This document shows, piece by piece, positions 50,453 to 58,290 of a stretch of DNA of 64,000 bases (its first letter is position 1; the number at the start of each line of letters is the position of its first letter). The stretch covers positions 1 through 64,000 of the forward strand of contig CAWHMO010000009.1 of assembly GCA_963830565.1 (NCBI GenBank), written 5' to 3'. The stretch comes from DATFDN01 sp963830565 (GTDB lineage Bacteria > Pseudomonadota > Alphaproteobacteria > Acetobacterales > Acetobacteraceae). Position numbers and translations under genes: made by a program. Under the pieces are notes generated by a model. That model saw nothing but the letters and a program-made list of their open reading frames with translations, searched no databases and was not told the DNA's origin.

Positions 50453-51508
50453 ATGCAGCTCGCCTCCAAGACCTACGAGGTCGATGACGTCTGGGCCGTC
50501 CAGGAGCTGTACCACAGCAATGGCTGGACCGATGGCCTGCCGATCGTCCCGCCCACTCCCGAGGCTGTTCAGGCCTGCCTCGACTGGGCGATGACACCGC
50601 CCGAGCAGTTGGTTGGCATCGAACCGGTGCGCAGCGTGCCGATCACGGCGGAAAAGCTTGCCATCAACGCTGTCATGGCGGGCTGCCTGCCCATGCACCT
50701 CCCTGTTGTCCTTACCGCCTTCGCGGCGATGCTGCAGGAGGAGTTCCTGCTGCACGGCGCCACCGCCTCGACCGGCGGTTGCGCCGTCCTCGTGGTGCTG
50801 AACGGCCCGATCCGCCGGGAACTCGGCGCCCATGGCACGTTCAATGCGCTCGGCAACAGCGATCGCGCCACTGCAGTGATCGGCCGGGCCTTGCGCCTCG
50901 CCCTGATCAACATCCTCGAAGTGCGCCCCGGCGGCATCGACCGTTCCACCCTCGGCCACCCCGGCAAGTTCAGCTACTGCGTCGCCGAGGACGAGGAGGA
51001 CACGACCTGGCTGCCCCTCTCCGTCCACCGCGGGCTGCCGCGGGAAGTTTCCGCCGTTACGGTCATGGCGGCCGGCGCGCCGCGCCAGATCATGAACGAA
51101 TGGACGACCAAGCCGCAGGAAATCCTGGAAACCTTCGCCGCGGAAATGCGCGCCAACCTGCGGCACTATTCCATCCATGGCGGCAACTACGCCCTCGTCA
51201 TCCCCAGGCAGTTGCGCGAGCATCTGCAATCCGCCGGCTGGAGCAAGACCGACATCGCCGCCTTCATCCACGAACGGGCGCGGGTCCATCGCCGCGAATG
51301 GGCCGAAGTCGGCAAGGGCGCGGTCGTGCGCGACCGTGGCAACAGCGTCTACCCGGCGCTGGAGTTGCCCGATCAGCTTCTGGTCATCGCTGCCGGCGGC
51401 CCTGCCGGCGGCTTCGGCGCGGTGGTCCCGCCCTGGCTCGGCAGCAAGAGCCGCGCCGTCACCCTCCCGATCGGCGTCTGTGTTGACTGCGAACCGCCCA
51501 AGCGGTGA
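50453..51508 (+). CDS. Unknown 351-aa protein encoded with the UGSC gene
   Basis: A soluble alpha/beta protein. Notable blocks: YHSNGWTDGLPIVPPTPEAV, VPITAEKLAINAVMAGCLPM, TASTGGCAVLVVLNGPIRRE and HGTFNALGNSDRATAVIGRA. Three cysteines sit in Gly-rich turns and could be redox partners of the UxxC site in the next product. I do not recognise an enzyme class. The tight spacing to the UGSC gene (27 bp) implies joint function. Confidence 0.7.
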   Translation: MQLASKTYEVDDVWAVQELYHSNGWTDGLPIVPPTPEAVQACLDWAMTPPEQLVGIEPVRSVPITAEKLAINAVMAGCLPMHLPVVLTAFAAMLQEEFLLHGATASTGGCAVLVVLNGPIRRELGAHGTFNALGNSDRATAVIGRALRLALINILEVRPGGIDRSTLGHPGKFSYCVAEDEEDTTWLPLSVHRGLPREVSAVTVMAAGAPRQIMNEWTTKPQEILETFAAEMRANLRHYSIHGGNYALVIPRQLREHLQSAGWSKTDIAAFIHERARVHRREWAEVGKGAVVRDRGNSVYPALELPDQLLVIAAGGPAGGFGAVVPPWLGSKSRAVTLPIGVCVDCEPPKR

Positions 51509-51535
51509 AGCTGGCCCCCTCGTCAGAGGCACGCC

Positions 51536-52057
51536 ATGGCCCTCCAGGTCCTAGATCCCACCAACGAAACGGCAGCGCCCCTTGGCCGGCCGGCTCCGCG
51601 CCTCGTTGCGCTGACCGGGAAAACTGTCGGCTTCATCTCCAACGGCAAGGAAGGCACCAAGGGCTACTTCGCGCATCTCGACCGCCTGCTGCGCGAGGAA
51701 TTCGGCGTCGCCAACGTGATCACGCGCGTCAAGTCCAACTACAGCGCGCCGGCCGATGCCCACATCCTTGACGAGGCGAAGGGCTGGGACGCCGTCATCG
51801 CCGGAATCGGCGACTGAGGCAGTTGCTCGTCGTGCAGTTTGCATGACGCCGCTGCCGCCGAACGTCTCGGCGTTCCCGCGATCGCCGTGATGACCACCCG
51901 CTTCACCAGCGCGGCCGAACTGATGGCCCGCGTGCTCGGCTTGCCGGGCTATTCCTTCGCGGTCATCCCGCACCCGATCAGCAGCGCCAGCGACGACGGC
52001 CTGCGCGACATGGCCGAAGCCACGATCACCCAGGCCCGCCGTCTGCTGCTTCGGTGA
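51536..52057 (+). CDS. UGSC-motif protein, selenoprotein candidate (in-frame TGA read as Sec)
   Basis: One 174-codon frame with TGA at codon 94 (51815-51817). Upstream, the family pattern runs VGFISNGKEGTKGYFAHLDR and ends WDAVIAGIGD. Downstream the same frame reads GSCSSCSLHDAAAAERLGVP and then AIAVMTTRF and FAVIPHPISS, which is the normal C-terminal half of this fold. The motif is therefore U-G-S-C, the redox motif after which the UGSC family is named. A hairpin at 51818-51856 meets the bacterial SECIS pattern. Reading TGA as a stop would leave a 93-aa stub and an orphan 3-prime frame with normal coding composition. The function is unknown; a thiol/selenol redox role is inferred. AGAGG precedes the ATG. 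Confidence 0.85.
51815..51856 (+). promoter_or_regulatory. UGA codon and bacterial SECIS-like hairpin
   Basis: The TGA (51815-51817) is followed by an 8-bp stem, GUCGUGCA (51829-51836) with UGCAUGAC (51840-51847), containing one G-U pair and a GUU loop (51837-51839). The loop starts 19 nt after the UGA, and G is its first base, as SelB-binding SECIS elements require. An outer stem GGCAG/CUGCC (51818-51822 with 51852-51856) extends it. Confidence 0.8.
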
Positions 52058-54328
52058 TCAGGCGAAGCGAATATTCGCCGCCGGAAGCGACGAAACTCCC
52101 ACTAGGTGAACTCCTTTGCCGGCATCGCCGAAGCTCAGCACGGTTCCGCCGTGGCCGTCCGAAGCCTTCTGCAGAAGCGGCTTGAGCGCGCGGTCCAAGG
52201 TCAGGCTGTCGCCCTTCCGCAGCGAGAAGTCCTCGACGGTCAGCAGGCCAGAACTGGCATGGAACACGTAGGCGTCCTTGCCGGTGCCGCCGGTCACGTC
52301 CAGCGTGCCGGAGCCGGCGGTGAACTTGTTCTGGCCGGCTTGCGCGCTCACCGTGGCATCCCCGGACCCGCCATGGACGACAATCGGCTGAGAACCGACG
52401 AAGTGTAGTTTCACGTTGTCCGCGCCGAGACGCAGCCGTTCGGAGGTGATGGCGCTCGTTGCGCTGACGGTGTCGAGGCCGGAGGCATCGACCATCTGAT
52501 GGATGGTGCCGGCGAGATCGCCGCTCGTGTCGAGCGTACCCGACGTGATCACCGGCACGCTCGCGGTGGCGCCATCGCTGTCCTTGGCCGTGATCGAGGC
52601 ATCGCTGGTGGTCGGAGGCGGATTCGGCTGCGGCGCGGGAGGCGGGGCGGGGGTCGGCGTAGGCGTCGGAGCCGGCGTGGGTGCCGGGGTCGGCGTGGGT
52701 GTCGGGGTCGGCGTGGGTGTCGGGGTCGGTGTGGGTGTCGGCACCGGCGCGCTATTGAACACCGCGATCGGCGCCGCCTTGGCGGCGTTGTTGGGGCCGG
52801 TCAGGTCGGACGCGGCGAGCACCGTGCTCAGCATATTATAGTGGTTGTACGGTGCGTTGTACGTGCCCGGCTTCACGTTGGCCCCGTAAAGAATCGCCGG
52901 AATCTGGTCGCCGCTGCTGCCCTCGTCCCACACTACGGCCAGCAGCGAGTTGTGCGTCTTGGCCCATTGCGCGTAGGCGTCGATGTTGGCCTTCAGCCAG
53001 GCGTCGCCTTGGGCTATCGTGCCGTTATGCATGTCGTCGTCGACGTTCGGCGACACGAACGAGACCGTCGGCAGCGAGGCGAAGTTGCCGGCCGAAGGGA
53101 AGCTGCTGAAGTCCTTCTCGACCGAGGTGCCTTCCGGGAACATCTCCCACGGATTGTGGTCGTAGCTCTCATTCGGGTGCTCCACATAGCCGGTGAAGCT
53201 CTTGCTGGCCCCCTGCAGCACGGTGGCGAGCGTCGGATCGGGCTCGCTGCGCATGTTGTCGTCCGCGACACCGAACGTGCTGCCGGCGTAGAGACCGAAA
53301 TAGTTCGGCTCGCTCGGGTGCCCGAGATCCGTGTAGTTGCTCAGCAATGCGCCGCCGGATGCCAGCGTGCCGTTGATGTACGGCGCAGCCGGGTTGCCGA
53401 TGATCTGGCTGTAGTCATGGTTCTCCATCATCACCACGACGATGTGGTCGTAGCCGGGAACGCCGCTGGAGGTCGGAGCGGGCGTAGGCGTCGGAGTGGG
53501 TGTAGGCGTCGGAGTGGGTGTAGGGGGGGGCGTAGGCGTAGGCGTAGGTGTCGGATCGGGCGTGGGGGTCGGTGTCGGTATCGGTGTCGGCTGGCTAGCG
53601 CCGGCGTTGTGCGCCGCGAACACCTGCTGCAAGGCCGGCGAGTTGACGAGCGCGGTATCGCCGCTCTGCGAGCCCCAGCTATAGGCATAGTCGAACGCCG
53701 GCGTCGGCGTAAGCGCACCCCAGGTCGAGAGGATCGTCTGCTCCTGGCCCGCGGTGGGCAGGGTCCAGCTGGAGTACCCGCCACCGCCGAACGCCTGATA
53801 GACGGGCACGATCTGGCTCTGCGGGATGCCCTGCGCCTCCGCGGCGTGCACCGATGAACCGATGATGCTGTAATTGGCACCGTTGTACTGCGTCTGGATC
53901 GGATATGGGTCCACGCCGAACAGGTCGATATCCGTGTTGGCGGCATTGTAGGAGAACTTCGGGCTCGAATCGGAGCCCTCGTTGTTCAGAACGATGAAGG
54001 TCTTGGCACCGGGAATGTTGGCGTGAATCCAATCCGATTCGGCCTTGAGATTGGCAGCCGAGACCGAATTCGGGCTCGGCTCGTCCTCCAGATAGAAGCC
54101 ATAGAGCTTGCCGTTGCCGGCAAACTGGCGGACGGCGCTCTGGAAAGCCGCGTCGGCGCCATTGCCCATGCCCAAATACACGAGACCCTGAACGCCGGAA
54201 GGCAAAGCATCCAGCTCATCGACGCTGCTGACGTCCGCCAGATTGAAGCCGTCACTGCCAGGAGCGTAGCTGTTGCCCACCAGATTGGCGTTCGGCGCAT
54301 AATGCAGCCGCGTCGTCGGATCAGCCAT
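52058..54328 (-). CDS. Multidomain secreted phosphatase with Pro-Thr linkers (type I export signal)
   Basis: A 756-aa modular protein. Residues 1-245 form a TIM-barrel-like domain (YLGMGNGADAAFQSAVRQF, FGVDPYPIQTQYNG) of glycosidase type. 246-286 is a PT-rich linker. 290-525 is a phosphoesterase/acid-phosphatase domain opening YDHIVVVMMENHDYSQIIG. 527-568 is a second PT linker. 570-756 is a Gly/Asp-rich beta region ending with the LSFGDAGKGVHLVGVSSLPA tail seen on type-I-secreted proteins. There is no N-terminal signal, consistent with C-terminal type I export. ATG at 54328 was chosen because the upstream extension overlaps the divergent exporter and has no domain. It abuts the UGSC stop. Confidence 0.8.
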   Translation of the reverse strand: MADPTTRLHYAPNANLVGNSYAPGSDGFNLADVSSVDELDALPSGVQGLVYLGMGNGADAAFQSAVRQFAGNGKLYGFYLEDEPSPNSVSAANLKAESDWIHANIPGAKTFIVLNNEGSDSSPKFSYNAANTDIDLFGVDPYPIQTQYNGANYSIIGSSVHAAEAQGIPQSQIVPVYQAFGGGGYSSWTLPTAGQEQTILSTWGALTPTPAFDYAYSWGSQSGDTALVNSPALQQVFAAHNAGASQPTPIPTPTPTPDPTPTPTPTPPPTPTPTPTPTPTPTPAPTSSGVPGYDHIVVVMMENHDYSQIIGNPAAPYINGTLASGGALLSNYTDLGHPSEPNYFGLYAGSTFGVADDNMRSEPDPTLATVLQGASKSFTGYVEHPNESYDHNPWEMFPEGTSVEKDFSSFPSAGNFASLPTVSFVSPNVDDDMHNGTIAQGDAWLKANIDAYAQWAKTHNSLLAVVWDEGSSGDQIPAILYGANVKPGTYNAPYNHYNMLSTVLAASDLTGPNNAAKAAPIAVFNSAPVPTPTPTPTPTPTPTPTPTPAPTPAPTPTPTPAPPPAPQPNPPPTTSDASITAKDSDGATASVPVITSGTLDTSGDLAGTIHQMVDASGLDTVSATSAITSERLRLGADNVKLHFVGSQPIVVHGGSGDATVSAQAGQNKFTAGSGTLDVTGGTGKDAYVFHASSGLLTVEDFSLRKGDSLTLDRALKPLLQKASDGHGGTVLSFGDAGKGVHLVGVSSLPAANIRFA
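52625..52746. repeat. Tandem repeat encoding the second Pro-Thr linker
   Basis: Tandem 18-bp-type units (GGCGTGGGTGTCGGGGTC) on the plus strand, encoding Pro-Thr dipeptides on the minus strand. Prone to slippage, so linker length may vary. Confidence 0.75.
53470..53592. repeat. Tandem repeat encoding the first Pro-Thr linker
   Basis: Repeats of GGCGTCGGAGTGGGTGTA-like 18-mers and a G8 run near 53523, encoding Pro-Thr-rich linker residues about 246-286 of the phosphatase. Confidence 0.75.
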
Positions 54329-54530
54329 GATTTTGCTTTGACCTATCTGCCGGGATTCGCGAGCCGGAAGAATACGGCCAGCGGAATGCTCCGCAACCGT
54401 TTTGACGTTAGGTGAAACGAAACCGATCAGTTTTCCATGCTTGCGCAGAACGTTACCACAAGGAATAGGATGATTTTCCCCATCGCCGGCAAATCCGCCG
54501 ATTTCCCGATCCAGCTCGGTCCCGGACGCG

Positions 54531-55997
54531 ATGCGTGATATCCCGGGCTCCGCCGGGGAGCCGCACCGCGCGCCCATACTGGCCGCCTGTCTCATGGCGA
54601 CGTTCATGCCCGCGGTGGAAAGCACGATCGTTGCCACCGCGATGCCGACGATCGTGGCGAATCTCGGCGGCTTCGGGCTCTTCTCGTGGGTGTTCACCAT
54701 CTACTTGCTCACTCAGGCAGTCGTCATCCCGCTGTATGGCCGGCTCGCCGACATCCACGGCCGCAAGCCCGTGTTCTTCGCCGGCGCCGCGCTGTTCCTG
54801 GCCGGCTCGGCGCTGTCGGGCTTCGCCTGGGGCATGGTGCCGCTGATCCTGTTCCGCGCCATCCAGGGCCTGGGCGCCGGCGGCGTCATGCCGATCGCGG
54901 CCACCATCCTGGGCGACATCTACACGCCCGCCGAGCGGGCGCATGTGCAGGGTCTGGTCTCGACCGTGTTCGGCGTCTCCGCCGTGATCGGGCCGTCGCT
55001 CGGCGCCCTGCTCGTGCATCTGAACTGGCCGCTGGTGTTCTGGGTCAACCTGCCAATCGGCGCCGCCGCGCTGCTCATGCTCGGGCTCTTCCTCCACGAG
55101 CAGGTGGAGCCGCGCCGGCACCGGCTGGACGTTGCCGGCTCGCTCCTGCTGCTCGCCGCCATTGCCGGGCTCATGCTGGCGCTGGTGCAGGGCGCGGCGC
55201 TGCCGCCGGCCGCGTGGTGGGCGGGGTTCGGCGGCGGCCTGATCGCCCTGCTGGCGCTGCTGTTCCATGAGAGCACGATCAACGAACCAATGCTGCCGCT
55301 CGAACTGTGGCGCAACCGGGTCATCGTGGCGGGTAGCCTGGGGAACTGCGCCACCGGGGCGGTGATGATGGGCGTGGCGGCCTTCCTGCCGACCTACGTG
55401 CAGGGCGCGATGGGCCGCGGCGCCGGAGCCGGCGGGCTGGTGCTCGGCGCCATGTCGGTGAGCTGGGCCCTCGCCTCTGTCCTAGGCGGGCGGCTGATGC
55501 TGCGAACCACCTACCGCGTCACGGCGGTGCTCGGCGGGGTCGCCCTGATCGCCGGCTGCGCAATGCTGCTCGCCCTCACCCCGGAGCGCGGTCCGCTCTG
55601 GGCGGCGACGGGCTCCTTCGTCATCGGCATCGGTATGGGGTTCTGCAGCACCACCTTCATCGTCTCGATCCAGGCGGCGGTGCCCTGGAGCCAGCGCGGC
55701 GCGGCGACCTCCTCGGCGATGTTCCTGCGCTTCGTCGGCCAGGCGCTGGGCGCCGCCGGGTGCGGAGCAGTGCTGAACGCGACGCTGCATGCCGCCGATC
55801 CCGCGACCGCACGGCTCGCCGATCGCATCCTGGACCCGGTGCAGCGCGCCGGCATGGCGGCGGGCGAGGTGGCGCAGGTCGTCGGCCTGCTCGCGCACGG
55901 GTTACACAACGCCTATATGCTGGCCACGGCGCTGGCGTTCGTTGCCTTGGCGGTCGCGTGGCTGATCCCGCGCCGGCTCAGCCCGCGCCCATCCTGA
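54531..55997 (+). CDS. MFS multidrug exporter, DHA2 (14-helix) family
   Basis: A 488-aa inner-membrane antiporter. Signatures: AVESTIVATAMPTIVANLGG (motif of DHA2 helix 1), LYGRLADIHGRKPVFFAG (MFS motif A), and ILFRAIQGLGAGGVMPIAAT (motif B/C region). The second half contains a long loop before helix 13 (LHAADPATARLADRILDPVQ). The substrate is unknown; no MarR or TetR regulator is adjacent. Its 3-prime end overlaps the convergent cupin gene by 20 nt. Confidence 0.92.
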   Translation: MRDIPGSAGEPHRAPILAACLMATFMPAVESTIVATAMPTIVANLGGFGLFSWVFTIYLLTQAVVIPLYGRLADIHGRKPVFFAGAALFLAGSALSGFAWGMVPLILFRAIQGLGAGGVMPIAATILGDIYTPAERAHVQGLVSTVFGVSAVIGPSLGALLVHLNWPLVFWVNLPIGAAALLMLGLFLHEQVEPRRHRLDVAGSLLLLAAIAGLMLALVQGAALPPAAWWAGFGGGLIALLALLFHESTINEPMLPLELWRNRVIVAGSLGNCATGAVMMGVAAFLPTYVQGAMGRGAGAGGLVLGAMSVSWALASVLGGRLMLRTTYRVTAVLGGVALIAGCAMLLALTPERGPLWAATGSFVIGIGMGFCSTTFIVSIQAAVPWSQRGAATSSAMFLRFVGQALGAAGCGAVLNATLHAADPATARLADRILDPVQRAGMAAGEVAQVVGLLAHGLHNAYMLATALAFVALAVAWLIPRRLSPRPS

Positions 55998-56496
55998 TCC
56001 TTCCCCAAAGTCGTGCCAGCGCGCCATCCCCGCCGGCCACCGGGTCGGGCACATGCGTCGAGATGTCGGCGATGTTGCGATGCACCTCCGCGAGCTCCTC
56101 CGGACGGCCGCGTCGCGTATCCAGGCCCGCTTGCATTCCTTGCGGATAGGCGCCGACGATCAGCAGGTCGGGCGAGGCGTCCTGCCGGCAATGGCCAACC
56201 CCAGCCGGCAGCACCACGACGTCCCCGGCCGACACCTCCAGAGTGCGGCCATGCGGGCCACCGAACAGCACCCGCGCGGTACCACGCGCTACCCCGAGCG
56301 CCTCGTGCGCGGTGCTGTGGAAATGCTGGAACGCATGCACCCCGTCCCGCCAGGCTGGCGGCCAGCCGTGCTCGTCGAAGAGACGCTCGATCGCGGCCGG
56401 GTCGGCCGGCACTGCCCGGCGATACACCAACATCGGCAACCGGGAGTTCGGGATCGCGCCGTCTTCGGCGAAGATGAAGGCTTCGGGCTCGGTCAT
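55978..56496 (-). CDS. Cupin-domain protein (YjlB-like)
   Basis: A 172-aa single-domain cupin. FQHFHSTAHEALGVARGTAR supplies the first metal-binding motif (H-x-H...E) and GDVVVLPAGVGHC the second (P-x4-H). It then ends in a helical tail. The function of this subgroup is not known. It sits 17 bp downstream of the exonuclease gene on the same strand. Confidence 0.82.
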   Translation of the reverse strand: MTEPEAFIFAEDGAIPNSRLPMLVYRRAVPADPAAIERLFDEHGWPPAWRDGVHAFQHFHSTAHEALGVARGTARVLFGGPHGRTLEVSAGDVVVLPAGVGHCRQDASPDLLIVGAYPQGMQAGLDTRRGRPEELAEVHRNIADISTHVPDPVAGGDGALARLWGRIRMGAG

Positions 56497-56512
56497 CGCA
56501 CACCTCCTAGCC

Positions 56513-57556
56513 TCATAACGCCGGGACCCCCGGCGCCGTGCCCGCCTCGCCCTCCTCCTCCTCGTCATAGCCCAGCAGGCGCAGCGCCCGGCCCTTGATG
56601 CCGCGCGCCGACATGGCGTGGATCAGCGCCTCCTCGCGGCCATGCGTGACCCAAATCTCGGGGGCGCCGGTCTCGTCGATGCTCGCGTTCAGCTCGTCCC
56701 AGTCGGCATGGTCCGAGATCACTAGCGGCAGTTCCACGCCGCGCGCCTTCGCCCGCTGGCGCACCCGCATCCAGCCCGAGGCGAGTGCCACCACCGGGTC
56801 GGCGAGCCGCCGCGCCCACCGATCGGCGATGGCGCCTGGTGGGGCGAGCACGATCGCGCCGGCTAGCTCGGCCTTCGCCGCGGCGGTGGCGGCGCGCAAC
56901 TCGCCCAGGCGCACCCCCCGCGCCTCGTACACGCCGCAAAGCGGCAGCAGCGCGCCATGCAACCAGATCGGGCCGTCCCAGCCGGCCTGCCGCAGCAAGG
57001 CGATAACCCGCTGGCACTTGCCGAGGGCGTAGCAGCCGACGAGGTGCGTGCGGTCGGGAAACAGCGCCCGGCTGGCCAGCAGGCGGGCGATCTCGTGCTC
57101 CGGCGAAGGGTGACGGAATACCGGCAGTCCGAACGTCGCCTCGGTCACGAACACGTCGCAGGGGACCGGCACGAAGCCTAGGCAGGTCGGGTCGGGCGTG
57201 CGCTTGTAATCGCCGCTGACCACCACGCGGCAACCGCCATGCTCCATCACCACCTGCGCGCTGCCCAGCACATGTCCCGCCGGCTCCAGCCGCAGCCGCA
57301 CGCCGCCCACGTCGATGGCTTCGCCCCAGTCGAGTGCCTGGGTGGTCCGTCCCCTGCCCTCCCCCAGCCGTGCCTCCATCAGCGCGAGCGTGTCGGCGCT
57401 GGCCAGGACACGGATATGGCCGGGCCGGGCATGGTCGGAGTGGGCGTGGGTGATGACGGCGCGATCGACCGGGCGGGTCGGATCGAGGAAGAAACCGCCC
57501 GGCTCGCAGAACAGCCCCTGCGGCAGCACCTTCAGCCAGGCGGCGGGATTGGGCAT
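56513..57556 (-). CDS. Ligase-associated DNA exonuclease (MBL/beta-CASP fold)
   Basis: A 347-aa metallo-beta-lactamase-fold nuclease. It carries HAHSDHARPGH (H-x-H-x-D-H), VVVSGDYKRTPDP and the beta-CASP-type ISDHADWDEL and WVTHGREEAL segments. The family is normally encoded beside an ATP-dependent DNA ligase and an Lhr-like helicase, forming a repair module. Neither partner is in the window, so they may lie elsewhere or be lost. The acidic tail EEEEGEAG is unusual. Confidence 0.88.
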   Translation of the reverse strand: MPNPAAWLKVLPQGLFCEPGGFFLDPTRPVDRAVITHAHSDHARPGHIRVLASADTLALMEARLGEGRGRTTQALDWGEAIDVGGVRLRLEPAGHVLGSAQVVMEHGGCRVVVSGDYKRTPDPTCLGFVPVPCDVFVTEATFGLPVFRHPSPEHEIARLLASRALFPDRTHLVGCYALGKCQRVIALLRQAGWDGPIWLHGALLPLCGVYEARGVRLGELRAATAAAKAELAGAIVLAPPGAIADRWARRLADPVVALASGWMRVRQRAKARGVELPLVISDHADWDELNASIDETGAPEIWVTHGREEALIHAMSARGIKGRALRLLGYDEEEEGEAGTAPGVPAL

Positions 57557-57565
57557 GATCGCGGT

Positions 57566-57958
57566 TCAGGCCACCATCAGCCCCAGATGCCGCTGCATCG
57601 GACCGAAGTCGCGATCGTCGTGGAGCAGTTCATGACCGTGGCGGATGCAGTAGGTTCCGATCATCAGGTCGATCCCGGTGCGGATCGTGAACCCGAGGCC
57701 GCGGAGGATACGGTAATTCCGGGCCGCCTCCTCGGCGAGCGACAGGTCCATCAAGGGCACGATCTGGAATTCGCCCATCTCCCGTCGAAGACGGATGGCT
57801 TGGCCTTCGTCCCGTGCCCCCATCAGGACTTCCATCAGGATCAGGTCTCCGACAAGGATGCGCTCGTACGCCTGATCCAGACTGCGCAGCTTGCGGACGG
57901 CCTCGGTCCTTGCTCCTCGGAGATTGGCGATCCAGACGGAGCTATCAACGAGGATCAT
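57566..57958 (-). CDS. vapC: PIN-domain toxin VapC
   Basis: A 130-aa endoribonuclease toxin. Acidic catalytic residues are visible: D4 in MILVDSSVW, E43 in LILMEVLMG, D97 in RTGIDLMIGTYC and the late HDDRDF. VapC toxins usually cut tRNA or rRNA. It overlaps the antitoxin gene by 4 nt (ATGA-type), the classic TA arrangement. Confidence 0.92.
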   Translation of the reverse strand: MILVDSSVWIANLRGARTEAVRKLRSLDQAYERILVGDLILMEVLMGARDEGQAIRLRREMGEFQIVPLMDLSLAEEAARNYRILRGLGFTIRTGIDLMIGTYCIRHGHELLHDDRDFGPMQRHLGLMVA

Positions 57959-58161
57959 TCAGAGCGGGTGCGACGGAGGGAATCCAGATCGCCTTCCCAG
58001 CCCATCCCATGCATGGTCTCGACGGCCTTCTTTTGCCGCGTGCTTCGGATCAGCCGGCGCAGCGCCTCCTCGACGGTCGCCTTCTTGGTGGACAGGCCCG
58101 TGATCGCCATTGCCTCGGCGATGAGCGCCTCGTCCAAGTCGATATTCGTGCGCACTTGCAC
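57955..58161 (-). CDS. vapB: Antitoxin VapB
   Basis: A 68-aa protein: an N-terminal ribbon-helix-helix or AbrB-like DNA-binding half (MQVRTNIDLDEALIAEAMAI then TGLSTKKATVEEALRRLI) and a short C-terminal toxin-binding tail (MGWEGDLDSLRR). GTG start at 58161. The operator TGTGTA-N7-TACACA lies 7 bp upstream and probably binds the VapBC complex for autoregulation. Confidence 0.9.
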   Translation of the reverse strand: MQVRTNIDLDEALIAEAMAITGLSTKKATVEEALRRLIRSTRQKKAVETMHGMGWEGDLDSLRRTRSE

Positions 58162-58167
58162 ACCTGA

Positions 58168-58191
58168 TGTGTATGGTGCCTACACATTATA
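58168..58191 (-). promoter_or_regulatory. vapBC promoter and operator
   Basis: On the minus strand, TATAAT (complement 58186-58191) is a perfect -10. A TTGCTC-like -35 lies 15 bp upstream. The inverted repeat TGTGTA (58168-58173) and TACACA (58181-58186) overlaps the -10 and the expected start site, an arrangement suited to repression by VapBC. Confidence 0.75.
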
Positions 58192-58290
58192 CACTTCGCC
58201 CGCCCGGAGCAAGGCGCGGCTGCTTGCCAGCGCCGCCGATCCCCGGCCTAAGATGCGGTCAAGCAATCAACATCCCGGAGGAAGCCCCGC

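Noticed and set aside
52625..53592. Regular 18-bp repeats as a CRISPR array or minisatellite locus
   Set aside because: The repeats are contiguous without spacers and translate as Pro-Thr linkers inside one long gene.
54329..54700. N-terminal extension of the phosphatase up to 54700
   Set aside because: It overlaps the divergent exporter coding region, has no ribosome site and adds no domain. MADPTTRLHY at 54328 fits better.
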